From Nannobrachium achirus (lineage: Eukaryota; Chordata; Actinopteri; Myctophiformes; Myctophidae), in NCBI GenBank assembly GCA_963921795.1, contig OY997649.1, positions 60,632,372 to 60,696,371 on the forward strand: DNA of 64,000 bases, written 5' to 3'. This document shows positions 52,101 through 64,000 of the stretch, piece by piece. Position 1 is the stretch's first letter. Each line of letters opens with the position of its first letter. A model generated the notes under the pieces. The model was not told the DNA's origin. It worked only from the letters and a program-made list of their open reading frames with translations, and searched no databases. Made by a program: the position numbers and the translations under genes.

Positions 52101-55100
52101 TCCACCCCCTGGACATATTAGCGCCATGTCCAGGGGGTGTACTTGTACACCAAGTTGCCTCATGCTAAGTAAACAGGAGATAGGCTCCTCAGGGCTCGGC
52201 AAGGCTTACTTACTTACTTATATTTATTTGCATCTCATACAGTAATTAATGCATATGCACAAAATCGTTATTTACTGTTGTTTGTTATTGCAGTCATTGT
52301 ACGTTCAATGTTGAATGTCAGAACAATGTATAGTTACAATGAACCAGAAATCAGATTTCTTACATAATGTAAAAGCAACGTTTGGCCAATAAAACACAAT
52401 TCAGATTCTGATGAATGCTCAGATATGGCTTTGTTAGTATAATACCAGAATATCTGGCAACATATTAATCGTTAAGCTTTGATAAGAGAAAGATCGTAAA
52501 CAGATAGACATTGATGCGGGTGGAAACAGAGCAGGGGAGTGGCTGCACGCCCCTGGGCATGCATTGTGAGGGAGCTGGCAGAGTGTCAGACATGTCATTA
52601 CACGACGACAGACTGCTATCTGTACGGTAGATCATCCGAGCCACTGAACCTTCCACAGGGGCGTCACAAGGGGTAGGAAAGTGGGACTGAGTTACTGGGG
52701 CCCATGAAGGTGGAGGGGCCCTAATAACTTTATCTATTGAAAAATACCAGATATACAAGCTCACAGCGCGGCACCGAGTGCCGCGCTGCGAGCTTGTAGA
52801 TCAGCTATTTTTGAAAAGTTGTGAAAATGTGTGAAAATCTTTGAATAGTAAATGTATTTTTTTAAGCGAACATTTCTTATTCAAATTTAGCTTCTGGGGG
52901 TCCCTGGAACTAAATATTTTGAGGTCCGTGGCCAAATACATATCATCTTGGGGGTCCGTGACATAGGTTTCTTGCACACATTTTCATGATTTTTCAAAAA
53001 TAGCAGATATACAAGCTCGCAGTGCGGCACTCGGTGCCGCGCTGTGAGCTTGTATATCTGCTATTTTTCAATAGTTAACATTCATGGGGGGCCCACAGTG
53101 AATCCTTGTACCCAGGGCCCAGAATTTGGTGTGACGCCCCTGACCTTCCATACTAAGGATTCCTCAGTGCCCAAAAAAGCATGAGTAAGTAACAATTTGT
53201 CCTTACATTCCCCACCAGTACATCTCAGTGCATCGTCTCTGCCTCACCACGTGGAAGCAGGGCGCCCTGAGGATGTTGAAGAAGCTGTACCCCACCATGC
53301 TGGAGATGGGATCGTTTACGCTGTGGAGGCACTGCCGAAACCTAGACATGCACAGAAGATTGAGAAGAACCAAGCTATTCACTAAATAACAGTGTACCAT
53401 AGCATGTTGTAACAGCGTTAATAGGAACATGTATCATAGGGAAAGTAGAAATCCTGCTGGTTAAAAGTTCATATGCGAAGGCAAGCCTCTCCATGTCATG
53501 CCTACCTGATCCATCTTCAACATGTTGAGATTAAAGGACCATAACATAACAGTGCCAGTGTTCAAGCATGTTTAGCCTTATTGATCGTATGATTGAAATA
53601 CTGCCGACAATCTTCCAAAGCATACCGTATTTGTTTGGTCTCCAAGGTAGACAAACCAATTCATTTCAGTATGAAATGTCAAGTCTACTTGCAGAGACAT
53701 GAAACTTGCATTAGATAGGTAATCCAACACTCACAATTTCATTATGCTGTTATCTTCTGTTGTGTTGTTGCATTTTAATGTATGAACATGCTGATTGATT
53801 TGAAGATTTGAGGTGAAAATAGTCCCTGGACAAAATATTGATTTGTACACAGGGCACAGTGATGTTTAGCCAAGTTTGGAAACATTTTGATGACTATGGA
53901 GAAAACGTATCAAAAAATATATATATATTTTTATAAGCCATTAGCGGAAACATGCTCTTTATTGTTTAATATATACTGTACATGGTGGTTGAAACTGTGA
54001 TTAGAAAATAACATACACTAGTGATGCGTGGTCCTTTCCATTATATTTAAGTGGTTTACTCAGAGATTTTGAAAGAGACAGGTAGCATTCCTTAAACCTG
54101 GCAATTCATTCAAAAGATGACATGTTCACTCTTGACATCAAAAGTTCATGTTGAGGGCTGAACACATACCGTACCAATAATAGTTAGTCGATTTGATGTC
54201 TTAAAATTAATTGATGGGAATTTGTAACGCATACAGTCTTCCCACTTGCTGAATTAAACGTGTGAGATATATATAGTTTTTATTTTATTTATTTGTTTTG
54301 GGGCTTTTAAGCCTTTATTGATAGGACAGTAGACTAACAGGAAATGGGGGGAGAGATGGGGAGTGACACGCGTCAAAGTTCGTCCGGATAGGGAATCGAA
54401 CCAGCGACGCCGCCAGGCATCCATGCCTATGTGGCAATGCCTATTACAGTGGTATGCGCCTGGACCAGTAGGCCAGCGGGCACCCACATGTGAGATATTT
54501 TTAAAACATACTACAGTTCACTGTTATAGTTTAAGTCAAGTTCTTAGACAGCGCAATTACTCGTTGTACAGACAGACAGTATTATATTGTATCTTGTTCC
54601 TGGAGTAAAAGTAGGTTATTATCACGTGCTGATGCTGGACCCTCCTTGTTAAATCCATTTCTTGACACAATGCCAGAACCATGTGACACAAACTTTCCTA
54701 TAGAATATTGCACACGTGACTCTATTTTGCATAGACAGACGTGGATTATATGAAATGCCATAACCAAACCTATAAACGTTGTTCAGACAAGTCTTACTTT
54801 ATTCTCAATTGTTGCTTGCAGAGGTTTGAAGGGTCTTCTCTGACATCCACTGGTGTAATGTACTCAAGTACAATTTTGAGGTATATTGTCTTTCTTCACT
54901 CAGTACTTACAATTTTCAATACTTATATATTTATACCCCACTACATCTCAGAAGAAAATATTGTACTTTTACTCCACAACAATGATATGAACACTTTAGT
55001 CACTAGTTAGATTTGGAGTATAATTACAAAAAGATACATTAACCACTTGAGCCAATAACGAAGAAAACACTGCATGGATGCACCTGGGACGTATCCTCAG

Positions 55101-56937
55101 TGATGTACAGTAGCCCAAGGTCATAGGGCAGGGTTCCCCAATTAGTTTTCCCCAAGGGCCGAATTATGTCTAGGGTACCAAGCCGAGGGCCATAACATTG
55201 CAGGGGGCGACGGTGGTGTTCCCACTACTCCAGCGACAGTTTTCGTCGTTGTCAGGTGAAAATCTTGTATGTCCAAAACCGTTCGTTTTGAATTTATCGC
55301 GGTGCGAGGCGTTGTGTGCTTGTACGCCTCGCGGTGCGAGGCGTTGTGTGCTTGTAGATCGGCTGTTTTCACAACTTTTGTGCGGCGGCCTTGTATGATT
55401 TGCGAAAGAACGTACACATTTGGAGATACAAGATTTCCACCCGACAACGACGATATACTAGTGTTGTAGCTGCTCTTATACCACCATTATTACTGGAGTT
55501 GGTGGGGGCCAGACAGTAGCCCCCCGTGGGCCGCAAATGGCCCGCGGGCCGCCTATTCATAGGGGTTTCAGGTCTCGCAACATCATCGCTCAGGTGACCC
55601 AGCCGGGTGATCAAAGACGGGAGACTTTACATCCCAGTAGCTAACCCACAGGGGGGCAGTTCTCCACTTAGAAACATCACCACTTAGAAACACCCCCATT
55701 CAGAAAAAGAAACATCCCCACTTAGAAACATCCCCATGCATTCAGAAACACCCCCACTTAGAAACAGAGTCTGAGCATTCACCAGTTTAGCATTCACCAG
55801 TGTCGACAGGATAGCATTTCACCAGGTTAGCATTCACCAGCATCGGCGGCAGGTTAGCATTTCACTAGGCTAGCATTCAGCGTCTAAAGCGTCTAAAGAC
55901 TTGTTTTGTAACTTTTCATCATTAATCATTCCATGACAATATTTTTGTTCAATGACGTTTGGCCTTATAGATGTGTCTGTTTCTGTGTTTTGCCTTATTT
56001 TTTAGACTACTCATGTAGTGTGTTACAAAATCATTATAAACGTCCAAAATAGGACTGTCATTTATAGCTTGCAGCCCTTGGACTTTTGATATTTTGCTGA
56101 GTGGCCCCTGAGCCATCTTAAGCTGATTAGCCCTGATTTAGAATAATGGAGAAATAATGTTTCTGAATGGAGATGTGAATGTTTCTGAATGGAGATGTGT
56201 AACCTAGGTTTAGGTGACACCTCCATTTAGAATAAGGGAAGTCAATCTTCTAAATGGCAATGTTTCTGAATGGATCAGTCCCATTAGGGAAAGACAGGGC
56301 CACACTCCACTGCTCCGGAACTACTCTGCCGAGACTGGGAGAGGCAATGTGGCGCATGGAAGGACCAGGCTCTGTGGGTTGACTCCTGGCCGGGCTCCTC
56401 CTACGTCTCACCAGGTCCACTCCTGCTCTCACCAGGTCCAGGACCTGTGCGTTCCTCCAGACTCTCAGTACCAGACATTTAATTCAGGAGCATTTGGTTC
56501 CTGACTGGCCCTCCTAAAGGCCTCACCGTGGGTTTGTTGGGCCTCCTCACGGAAGACACAGGCTGGGGCGCCAAGCCGCCAACCCATTATGCTCCCGGGT
56601 GCCGTCTACAATCCGGCTGTCACCTGTCTCTCCGGTGGTCACCAGACTATTCCTGGTTGTCCTGGTTGCCTATTGTTCATACATTTTGGAATTGTGAAAC
56701 GGGACATTCTGCTCAATGAGTACTTTTACTTTTGCCTTTTGGTTCTTAGTAAGTATATTTTGATGCCGATAATTTTTCACTTTTGCTCAACTAGGCCTAC
56801 ATTTTGAATATGGGTCTACTATTTGTAACGGAGTATATCTACAATGCAGTAGATTTACTTTAAGTAAAACATGTGAGTAGTTTTTCCATCACTGCTGACA
56901 TCTTGATTGATAATGTGATGCATAGTACAGTAGACCC

Positions 56938-57009
<72 letters not shown>

Positions 57010-58040
57010 TCACCTCTGGTCACAGTCACAGTGCGAGACGGTGAAGAAGTTGGGGTTGAAGACTCCGTAGTTCACCCTGAAGGCATGGATGGTGCTGTGA
57101 CAGTGGTCGTGCTCACGGCAGCACTTATCTGCACTCTCAAACATCCCTGTGCACATGAAGGAGTTGGAGCTCATAATCTGTTCACAACAGGCCTGGAATT
57201 TTGTCATTTTAGGGGCAAGGCCACTTGGCCGTTGGTGTTGTCCATTTTTGGAGGGCATTGGCACAAATGCCAAATACCAGGGCAGGAAAGAATTTGTTGA
57301 ATCTAACCTAATCTGCACAGAAATACCGTAGATAAATGATGGTATTTAAAATCTGATCCATGCTCAGCCCTGCACCAATCAAAGGCACTGGATTGGTTTA
57401 AAGATGGGGCCTTGGGGGAGTTATAGATTTCCTTTAAAGGAGTAGTTTACCCCCAAAATGACTTTTTTTCTATTGATTAGTCGTGCCATGGAGACTTGAG
57501 TTCAATAATATTTCTAGTTTTTTGTTGCATTCCTAAGACAAAAATGTGATAACAATAAATGTACCCCCATTCGTTCCGGATGGGGACCCAAATCCATTCG
57601 GGTCCCTATCCGGAATCAATGGGGGTAAATTTACTCTAATCAAATTTTTGTCTTAGGAATGCTACAAAAACCCAAAAATATTATTGAACTCAAGTCTCCA
57701 TGGCATGACTAAAAAAGTCATTTTGGGGGTGAACTACTCCTTTAAGGCAACTGTGGCCTCAGGTCATGCCATTGGTTTGAGGGAGGGGCACAAGGCCAAA
57801 CTGGGGGGCAATGGCTGCCCTTCATGGCCTCCATGAAATTCCTGCCCTGGTTCACAGTACAAGTCAATACAATTGAAATGTAAGTAAACCTACAGTTAAA
57901 CACCCTGCCTAAAAGAAACAGCTCGACCTTTTACAGACCTTTTACGGTCTGACTGAGACAAAAACAGGCTATTATAATCTCGAGAAATTAAGATACATTT
58001 ATCTCGTTATGTGCTCAACTCACTTGTGCGCGCACGCACG

Positions 58041-58117
<77 letters not shown>

Positions 58118-59118
58118 AAGAGGGGATTTTACCCAGTGTGCACTAACACTACTAGCATAGATAATTTATGAGATCATTATGGCAAAAGTCCAGGCTTGTA
58201 AAGTAATTACATTTACTCAAGTAGGCATAGGCCTACTACTGTAGACTAGTTTAGGTTACTTACCGCAGTAGCCTAAGTAAAATTCGGAGGAATTTGTACT
58301 TTACTTGAGTAGCCTATATAGCCTATTTCGAAATTTCCAATAGCCTACTTTTACTTCTTCTCCACTACAATTATTTGAAAACTTTTAGTTTAATAATAGC
58401 CTACTTCTTTGTAGATTTTGATTAGCCTTGAAAACCTGAAATGAGACTGACACACCGCATATGAGTAAGTATAGGCCTACGGCTACTTTTACTTTTGGTA
58501 CTTTAAGTACATTTTGATGCCAATATCGTACTTTCCCCATCGCTGACTCTTACCCAACTGCTCGTATCCAACGGCCTTGCTTCCAGTGCCACACCACAGC
58601 GTCCCTGGAAACAACCACGACCGCTTGCTCCTGGATCTGACCACCGATCGCGGATCATCATCAACCCAATGCGTGCTCCTCTGCCCTGCTGCAGCAGGCT
58701 CGGTCAACTCCTCCAGCAGCGGTCCGCCCGTGGAGTTCAAGTTCAACGCGCATGGACCGTCCACGGCCAGCAGCGCGCTGATGTCGAAGCGATCTACTGG
58801 CCCTGATGCTGGACTGTCTGTTCCATCGCACATCAGAGTGAGGTAACTCTCCGTGACGGCTGGATCGTTGCTGATGGAGCATCGTACGAGTCGCACCGCG
58901 TCTCGCGGCTCCTCTGACCACAAGCTCCGGTACAGTGACCGGTGCCCGCCGCGCGCCGTCTCCCGTAGGAACGTGAGGCGCGTCAGTGCATCGCCGGCGG
59001 AGCTTGTTCTGTGACAGGAGATGCCGTTGCCGTGCGCGTCCTGTCGCGCGTTGGACGAACTGAGTAATAATAAGGCTTGGATAAGGATAACAACAGCCAA
59101 CTCAGCTTTACGATGCAT
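48220..59118 (-). CDS. pla2g3: pla2g3, secreted group III phospholipase A2 (complete, 7 coding exons)
   Basis: Calcium-dependent secreted phospholipase A2 that hydrolyses the sn-2 ester of phospholipids. Coding exons: 58554-59118, 57014-57146, 53207-53341, 50415-51388, 49237-49366, 48878-48997, 48220-48397; all GT-AG, continuous frame, 744 residues. Seen: signal peptide (1 to ~24), propeptide, furin-like RSRSKR (161-166), Ca-loop WCGTG (175-179), catalytic CCREHDHC with His201/Asp202, group III cysteines (HCDCDQRFRQCL, YWWGMC), then a ~310-residue Ser/Thr/Lys-rich linker, then a C-terminal domain (CGTLKHLDDCKHKI, YHCDCTSR, PVRFYKRCL) matching the C-terminal extension of vertebrate PLA2G3. Catalytic residues are intact. 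The linker is longer than I recall for the mammalian enzyme. The protein is predicted to enter the secretory pathway and be cleaved before the catalytic domain. Confidence 0.94.
48514..48839. mobile_element. hAT-like MITE in pla2g3 intron 6
   Basis: Ends CAGGGGTTTTCAAAGTGGG and AAGTTTGAAAACCCCTG; flanks GTATATAG and GTATATAA (7/8). Confidence 0.82.
48878..48997 (-). CDS. pla2g3: pla2g3 exon 6
   Basis: Residues 646-685, LAGQIENFRMPKILRSLLTD and ENCFNLPNEKNC, comparable with the mammalian CFKL...GKNC segment. Acceptor TTATAG|GTTA, donor AAAAG|GTTTT (weak consensus but in correct phase). Confidence 0.8.
49034..49096. repeat. GA microsatellite
   Basis: About 31 GA units within pla2g3 intron 5, close to the exon 6 acceptor, where on the gene strand it is a TC tract. 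Confidence 0.95.
49237..49366 (-). CDS. pla2g3: pla2g3 exon 5: C-terminal domain
   Basis: Residues 603-645, NLTLCGTLKHLDDCKHKIQP and MESKIVYHCDCTSR. Acceptor TTGCAG|ATAA, donor GCCG|GTGAGA. Matches the conserved Cys-containing segment after the catalytic domain of vertebrate PLA2G3. Confidence 0.9.
50415..51388 (-). CDS. pla2g3: pla2g3 exon 4: long low-complexity linker
   Basis: Residues 278-602. Opens with CKVAREAPYAVFQKPMPYN (end of the catalytic domain) and then becomes Ser/Thr/Lys/Pro-rich, with a Thr/Ser run (TTTTTSSTATTTTTAITTTT) encoded by an ACT-type trinucleotide repeat at about 50563-50622. It could be heavily O-glycosylated. Acceptor TATAG|GTGC. The frame stays open to a stop near 50308, but donor ACAG|GTAGTA at 50415 gives exactly the phase needed by exon 5, so I end it there. 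Confidence 0.88.
52656..53142. mobile_element. 487-bp hAT-like element with perfect 8-bp target duplication, two hairpin cores
   Basis: Ends CAGGGGCGTCACAAGGGG and TTGGTGTGACGCCCCTG; target duplication ACCTTCCA at 52648-52655 and 53143-53150. Hairpin cores at 52739-52812 and 52996-53068. Lies in pla2g3 intron 3, 64 nt from exon 3. Confidence 0.93.
53207..53341 (-). CDS. pla2g3: pla2g3 exon 3
   Basis: Residues 233-277, FRQCLHSVNDPISSMVGYSF and CTEMYWWG. Acceptor TCTAG|GTTT, donor GAAT|GTAAGG. Completes most of the catalytic domain. Confidence 0.94.
54271..54488 (-). mobile_element. tRNA-derived SINE, sister of 21529-21726
   Basis: Minus strand: GGGTGCCCGCTGGCCTACTG, CTGGTTCGATTCCCTATCC, then an AT-rich tail. 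Target duplication TGTGAGATAT at 54261-54270 and 54489-54498. Confidence 0.9.
55129..55556. mobile_element. dispersed element with hairpin core, 8-bp duplication
   Basis: Starts CAGGGTTCCCCAATTAGTTT and ends GCCCGCGGGCCGCCTAT; TCATAGGG at 55121-55128 and 55557-55564. Contains a locally duplicated GCCTCGCGGTGCGAGGCGTT loop at about 55300-55350. Confidence 0.7.
55640..56300. repeat. CACTTAGAAAC / TTAGCATTCACCAG short repeats
   Basis: CACTTAGAAACATC-like units at 55663-55765 and TAGCATTCACCAG units at 55785-55865, with GTTTCTGAATGGAGATGTG at 56160-56195 as an inverted relative. Non-coding, pla2g3 intron 2. Confidence 0.6.
56938..57008. repeat. GACA microsatellite next to pla2g3 exon 2 donor
   Basis: About 17 GACA units; starts 5 nt downstream of the donor on the gene strand (GTGAG then TCTGTCTG...). 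Confidence 0.95.
57014..57146 (-). CDS. pla2g3: pla2g3 exon 2: catalytic His/Asp
   Basis: Residues 189-232, with MFESADKCCREHDHC (active-site His-Asp) and FFTVSHCDCDQR. Acceptor CACAG|GGATG, donor AG|GTGAGT. A GACA microsatellite begins a few bases into the downstream intron. Confidence 0.95.
57434..57745. mobile_element. TTAA-bounded long-inverted-repeat MITE
   Basis: Ends TTAAAGGAGTAGTTTACCCC and GGGGTGAACTACTCCTTTAA; sister of 21238-21516. Confidence 0.85.
58036..58113. repeat. CA microsatellite
   Basis: About 37 CA units in pla2g3 intron 1, preceded by short CGCA units. Confidence 0.95.
58554..59118 (-). CDS. pla2g3: pla2g3 exon 1: signal peptide, propeptide, Ca-loop
   Basis: Residues 1-188. 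Start MHRKAELAVVILIQALLLLS is a basic n-region followed by a hydrophobic core. RSRSKR then SWLFPGTLWCGTG marks the predicted mature N-terminus and calcium loop. Donor TTGG|GTAAGA. No other upstream ATG gives a better signal peptide. Confidence 0.93.
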
Positions 59119-59333
59119 TTTGTCCGCTCAAATTGCCATATCTGATTCCGAAATGTCGAATTAAATCGCTGAAATCAGTTCAGCAAATTGCTTTAGCCAC
59201 CGAAATCATTTGGGGTTTTACCTACAGTTGCACTCTGATTGATGGGGAAAAAGTTTACCACAGGCTTGCTTGAGAAATATGATTCTCAGCCTCAGCCTCC
59301 GGACTTCACCTCACTCATAAAGTTGAACCCACC

Positions 59334-59340
<7 letters not shown>

Positions 59341-59419
<79 letters not shown>

Positions 59420-59420
59420 T
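59341..59420. repeat. GT microsatellite
   Basis: About 38 GT units, ~225 nt upstream of the pla2g3 start codon. Confidence 0.95.
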
Positions 59421-60127
59421 GTGTGTGCGTGTGCGTGCGTGAGTGCGTGCGCGTATGTGCAAATACATTTTTTATAAATCTGATGCATATACACAATACA
59501 GCTATTCTCTTGTTTAGCTTACTTCTTAGTGAAAATTAAGGTCCCATTCATTTAAGCCATAAACCTCAAAGTGTTCCCTGGGGCTGAGGTTTATTTTAAT
59601 GTTAGGGCTGGCATCTTGTCAATAAGGTGTTATGTATAATTACCTATATATGGAGTGAATCTAGAAACGTGTCTTTACATGGGCAGGGAAGCATTCAAAT
59701 AAAGAGTCAAAAACTGACTGCAAAAGAAGCAAAGTAGTATGAACACTGCTGGACACTTTCAAATGTACCAAATGCCTCAAAATATATACTGTATACAATA
59801 TAGCAATACAATGTATTGTTATGTTGGGTCGTTGAATAGGCCCACATGAATAACAAACTTTTCAGTGTGTGCAAACTCTGTATAGTCTTATATTTTTTTG
59901 AGCGGTGTCAGGTAGGCGATTTTAGCCTCTGGAGGGGGAAGATTTTGTCATGGGAGGGACAGGGAATTTTTGTTTTTTTCTACACCATATCATATCATCC
60001 TCATATTATAAGGAAGTACACTGGCATGGTTCACTTCAATGGAATCGCCAGTGGATGCAACATTTGCTGAACTGTTGTGCTTGTGCAGGCCATGGAGACA
60101 ATAGTGTCAAGTGTCCCCATAAAAGCT

Positions 60128-60233
60128 GTGTTAGGTAGGTAAGGTAAATAAGAGCTGTGTTAGGTAGGTAAGGTAACTCTTAGGTAGGTAAGGTAAATAA
60201 GAGCTGTGTTAGGTAGGTAAGGTAACTCTTAAC
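60128..60233. repeat. short tandem repeat, GGTAGGTAAGGTAA units
   Basis: AGAGCTGTGTTAGGTAGGTA recurs three times with AAGGTAAATA or AAGGTAACTC between. Confidence 0.9.
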
Positions 60234-60790
60234 CACGGAGAAAGCCCACTCCTTTAGTATGAGTACTGTAGCCTACAGAAAGTTAATGAACATGGAGGAT
60301 TTTAATATTGGTCTGGAAATGTTTCTCTCTTTTCTGTGAATTACAGTGCCTAAACCCTATAATGTATACTCTGTGTATGACAGCTGACTGTCACAAGTAA
60401 CACTGTAGTAGGCCAAGAGTTAATTAAAGGTGTGAAGTGGTTTTTGGTTAAAACGCTGAAGCTCTATATTCCAAATGTAATCATTGAGCATTTAATAAAA
60501 GGGGTCTCTCCATCTCTCCTCCAACAGAAAACACATTTCAGTTTGGAATTAAAAGGTTATCCAATCAGGAACCTCACAAAGATCATTTTTAAGCTTCAGA
60601 TGTGTTGTGTTGTTCCAATTCGTTTTTTTATTTGTTTCATCATCTTATCCAGTATCCTGCACGAGCTATCTCTCTCCTTATTGGATAACATTGGCATCAT
60701 GACCTGGACATTTATTTAGTATATTAAAGACAGTGAGACCCCTACTTAACAAAACATCTATCTATAGCAATCGATTCGGAATATATAGGC

Positions 60791-61003
<213 letters not shown>

Positions 61004-61194
61004 ATTGAATTCCCTAGAGTACCGCTTAAACTTTTTATGTTTCATCAATTTCAGTGTCTGCCTATCTGGATAACTAAATATCATGAAACAGATTAAAGTC
61101 AACAATACAATAGGAATGTTACATGGTTATATAATCAAACAATCAAATAAAATGCTGCAAACCACAGGCAAATCAATCGGTTTTTGATCTGGTT

Positions 61195-61364
61195 TTTATT
61201 GATCTGTGTAAACTCTGTAAAATCTTTACATGCAAAGTTATTTGCAAACATACATTATTTCCAGTGCATGCACTATCTATTTACAAATACAGAGGACGAG
61301 AAAAATTCCAATGAATTGTCAGAATGAAAGAGAATACCACTGTTGTTCGGCTTGAGGAGATGCC
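61195..61364 (-). other. possible 3' terminal exon of a neighbouring minus-strand gene
   Basis: On the minus strand a polypyrimidine tract and TTTTCTGCAG acceptor at 61365-61366 is followed by about 160 nt ending at an AATAAA (61195-61200). Frames after the acceptor close within about 30 codons, so it would be a short coding end plus 3'UTR. No product recognised; upstream exons would lie at higher coordinates. Confidence 0.25.
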
Positions 61365-61399
61365 TGCAGAAAACAAAAACTAATCAACAGTATTGAATG

Positions 61400-61680
61400 C
61401 AGTGGTTCTCAAAGTGAGGTCTGGGGAGGGGATTCCAGGGGGTCCCCAGCAAAATTAGTTAATTTGAACTTATATACATCGGTTGTTTGAAAATAGACAA
61501 TCTGCAAGCTCACAGCTTTGCACACTGTAACATGTTGTGAACTTGTAGATCATTTTTGAAACAACACAAATCTCATATTGGGGTCCCTGGAGCAAAATAT
61601 TTTCACATTGGGGTCTGCGGCCAAATACATATTATTTCAGGGGTCCTTGACATGAAAAGGTTTGTGAAGCACTGATCTCA
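61400..61680. mobile_element. hAT-like fragment with degenerate hairpin core
   Basis: Begins CAGTGGTTCTCAAAGTGAGG and ends near AGGTTTGTGAAGCACTG. Hairpin remnant at 61490-61560. Confidence 0.65.
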
Positions 61681-61896
61681 TTTGTGGACTACTACTTACT
61701 GCATCGCAAAACTATGCACTACTTTGGAGAGAGAATAGAGGTGCTGTTACTGTATATTGAATGTGTCTGATTTACAACCACTGGGGGGCAGAGTTTGTTG
61801 AAGAGAAATGTATTATGCCAGAAGATGAAAGAAAAGTAATGTATGGATGGAGATACTCAAAAAAGTGAGATTTATCTAAATTTATATACATCATGT

Positions 61897-62020
61897 CAGT
61901 GGTTCTCAAAGTGGGGTCCGGGGACCCCTACACAGGGAGTTCCAGGAGAGTTTGTTAATCAGGGCCAACAAATACACATTATCTGGGAATCCTTGACATG
62001 ACAATGTTTGAGAACCACTG
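61897..62020. mobile_element. 124-bp hAT MITE
   Basis: Ends CAGTGGTTCTCAAAGTGGGG and AATGTTTGAGAACCACTG; flanks CATCATGT and CATTATGT (7/8). Beyond it, 62021-64000 shows half a hairpin core near 62660 and no gene I can assign. Confidence 0.85.
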
Positions 62021-64000
62021 CATTATGTGATTTATAGAGTTTGTAAAGATGCTTTCGTTAATGTGCTTAGTCGTCCCACATTTACTCTCTCTTGTTGGTC
62101 TCGTCCACTTTCATTCACCGGGTGACAGTACAATACTTTAGCAGTTTGCCCTAAAGACTGGTTTGTGCAGATCATTTCAATGAAGCTCTCCTAACAATAC
62201 CACTAAGCATCCTGATAGTCATGCATCATAGATGCATCTGCATTACTATGCCCTTTCTTATACAAAATATTACAAGGAATGTCATGGGGAAATAGTGTAA
62301 ACATTGATTAAATTACAATAGCATTAGATTTCTCTTAAAAGTATACAGTATATGTATATATCTTGAACCACAAGACATTTCATGCATAGCTTTTTTTTTT
62401 TAAATGTTTGCCTTCTTTTCTTCAGTTTTTCTATCTATTTATTTTAAGTTGGTTTTAACTTGCAATGTCTGTATAAATTGAGGTCATTCCATTGTGTAAG
62501 GTGTGCTTTCCTCAGATCATTGTGATTGCTGAACAGCCACACGCTTTCAACTGATTGTGAGTGTGGCAGACCCTGCTTTTGGGGGCAACTGGGTAACTGG
62601 GTTACCCCCACCGCCCACAATTTTCGATGTAATTTTTTTCCCGTCCCGTCAAGCCCACAATGCGTCGCATCACGATGTGTTGTGTGTGAGCTTGTAGAGT
62701 GGATACTCTTTGCCTTGCGACACCGTCGTACGACTTTAATATAATCAGGCTATGTGGTTAAAGCGGGGCCACGGCTGCTCCAGGCACATGGACGTCACGA
62801 GCACAGTGCATGCAAATAAAGCTGCACATACTTATGACACAGACACTATTTCACCTTCTCTACCTGTGTAAGCGGAGCAGACTGCGTTGAGAGTACGAAA
62901 TGTAATGCATTCAGTATAAAAAATGTCTGCAGTAGAAAACCTCTGGGCTATCAGGACGAGCCACACGCTTTAGAGAGGTATAGAGCTTAGTTAGCAGAAG
63001 AAGAGAAGTCCCTTTTTCTGCCAGCTCTTACCGCATCTAAGAGAAAAAAAAAAACTAAAACATATTTCTGTTCACTGGTCGGTTTCTCGCAAAACAAAGA
63101 GCTAATCGTTTCCCACAAACTCAAATATCACGACTAAAACAGACTTACAGATTCATAAGATAAGCCTAATATTATACTAGGGTGTGCTATAAATTTAAGA
63201 CACAAATTAACAGCAACTGATGAAAGATTGAGCTAGATATGTTTCATCTAGCTCAAAGTCCATTCATATATGAATCATGAATCATAATATGATTCATGAA
63301 TATTATACAGACCAGATTCATCTAATTTCTATCCTAACCTGAGCAATGTATCAATATGTAAACATTTTCCTCACAAGATTATGTCAGTGACATTGGGCAC
63401 AGTTGAAATATTTCAAGGTGCATTTGTGTGTTGTATTATGTCTCTGGCCTTGCATGCTCATACAAGTGTTAGACTTAAATTGTGTTATCATTTCACAGGA
63501 AATGTATAGAAAATTATACCCTGCCACAGCCACACTAATTAACTTAATAATTAAGATTTAATGGAGGCTGTTGTGAACCTACATAGATAAACACCACAAC
63601 ATATTGCTATTCTTGCTCCGTGCCTGTGCATTTTAAAAATGTCTTTTACTTTGGACTGTACTGAGTTCAGTACACCATTCAACTTAATTCACACAGGCCT
63701 TTTATGCAACTGTATGCGAAGATGTACTTTCTAGTGTAGATGTCTTAAGATGCATTTTTAATTATCTATCTTGCACTGATTCAATCATAAATGTATTTCT
63801 CTCTTTTTTTTTTTAAGTATGCCATTTTTGACTTTTCAAGTGTGCCATAAATCTCAGCACAGGCAGAGACGTAGGAAAGAAAGAACAGGTTATATTACAT
63901 CTGGGAAGGGAAAGACATGGGAGCAATGCCTCTTTTTCTTTCGGTAAGGTATGGGGCAGGAAAGATTTATGGGCAGAATGAAATGGAGCCTGAATGCCAT

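Overview
The window is nuclear DNA of a ray-finned (teleost) fish. Two vertebrate multi-exon genes with clean GT-AG introns lie on the minus strand. They are embedded in dense non-coding sequence made of short non-autonomous hAT-like and TTAA-bounded DNA transposons, tRNA-derived SINEs, a 3'-truncated LINE family and long CA, TA, GACA and CGCA microsatellites. No prokaryotic genes, rRNA operons or CRISPR arrays are present.

Gene 1 (39313 down to 24, continuing past the left edge) is the 5' part of hectd4, a giant HECT-type E3 ubiquitin ligase. I assembled 15 coding exons with continuous phase, giving about 805 N-terminal residues. The HECT domain itself is outside the window. Gene 2 (59118 down to 48220) is a complete pla2g3, a secreted group III phospholipase A2. 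It has 7 coding exons and 744 residues: signal peptide, propeptide with a furin-like site, catalytic domain, a very long Ser/Thr/Lys-rich linker, and the C-terminal Cys-containing domain. The genes run in the same direction, with about 8.9 kb between the pla2g3 stop and the hectd4 start codon. Nothing suggests that their products act together. A possible 3' terminal exon of a third minus-strand gene lies at 61195-61364.

Layout: 1-39.3 kb is hectd4 exons and repeat-filled introns; 39.4-48.2 kb is intergenic (possible hectd4 promoter near 40.3-40.6 kb, SINE, LINE, TTAA element); 48.2-59.1 kb is pla2g3; 59.1-64 kb is mostly unassigned with microsatellites and one hAT-like MITE.

The two most unusual signals are these. 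(1) Four hectd4 exons (8, 9, 11 and 12) each have a tandem duplication or array whose unit spans the intron/exon junction, so functional-looking splice sites are copied 2 to 12 times (6 x 53 bp, 12 x ~64 bp, 2 x ~46 bp at acceptors; 2 x 48 bp at a donor with telomere-type repeats between). (2) One hairpin core, arms AATAGCAGATCTACAAGCTC and its complement, occurs roughly 40 times in 64 kb and sits inside many repeat families whose ends are otherwise unrelated. Several transposon insertions can be proved within the window by 8-bp or TTAA target duplications, two of them against an uninterrupted copy of the same target sequence.
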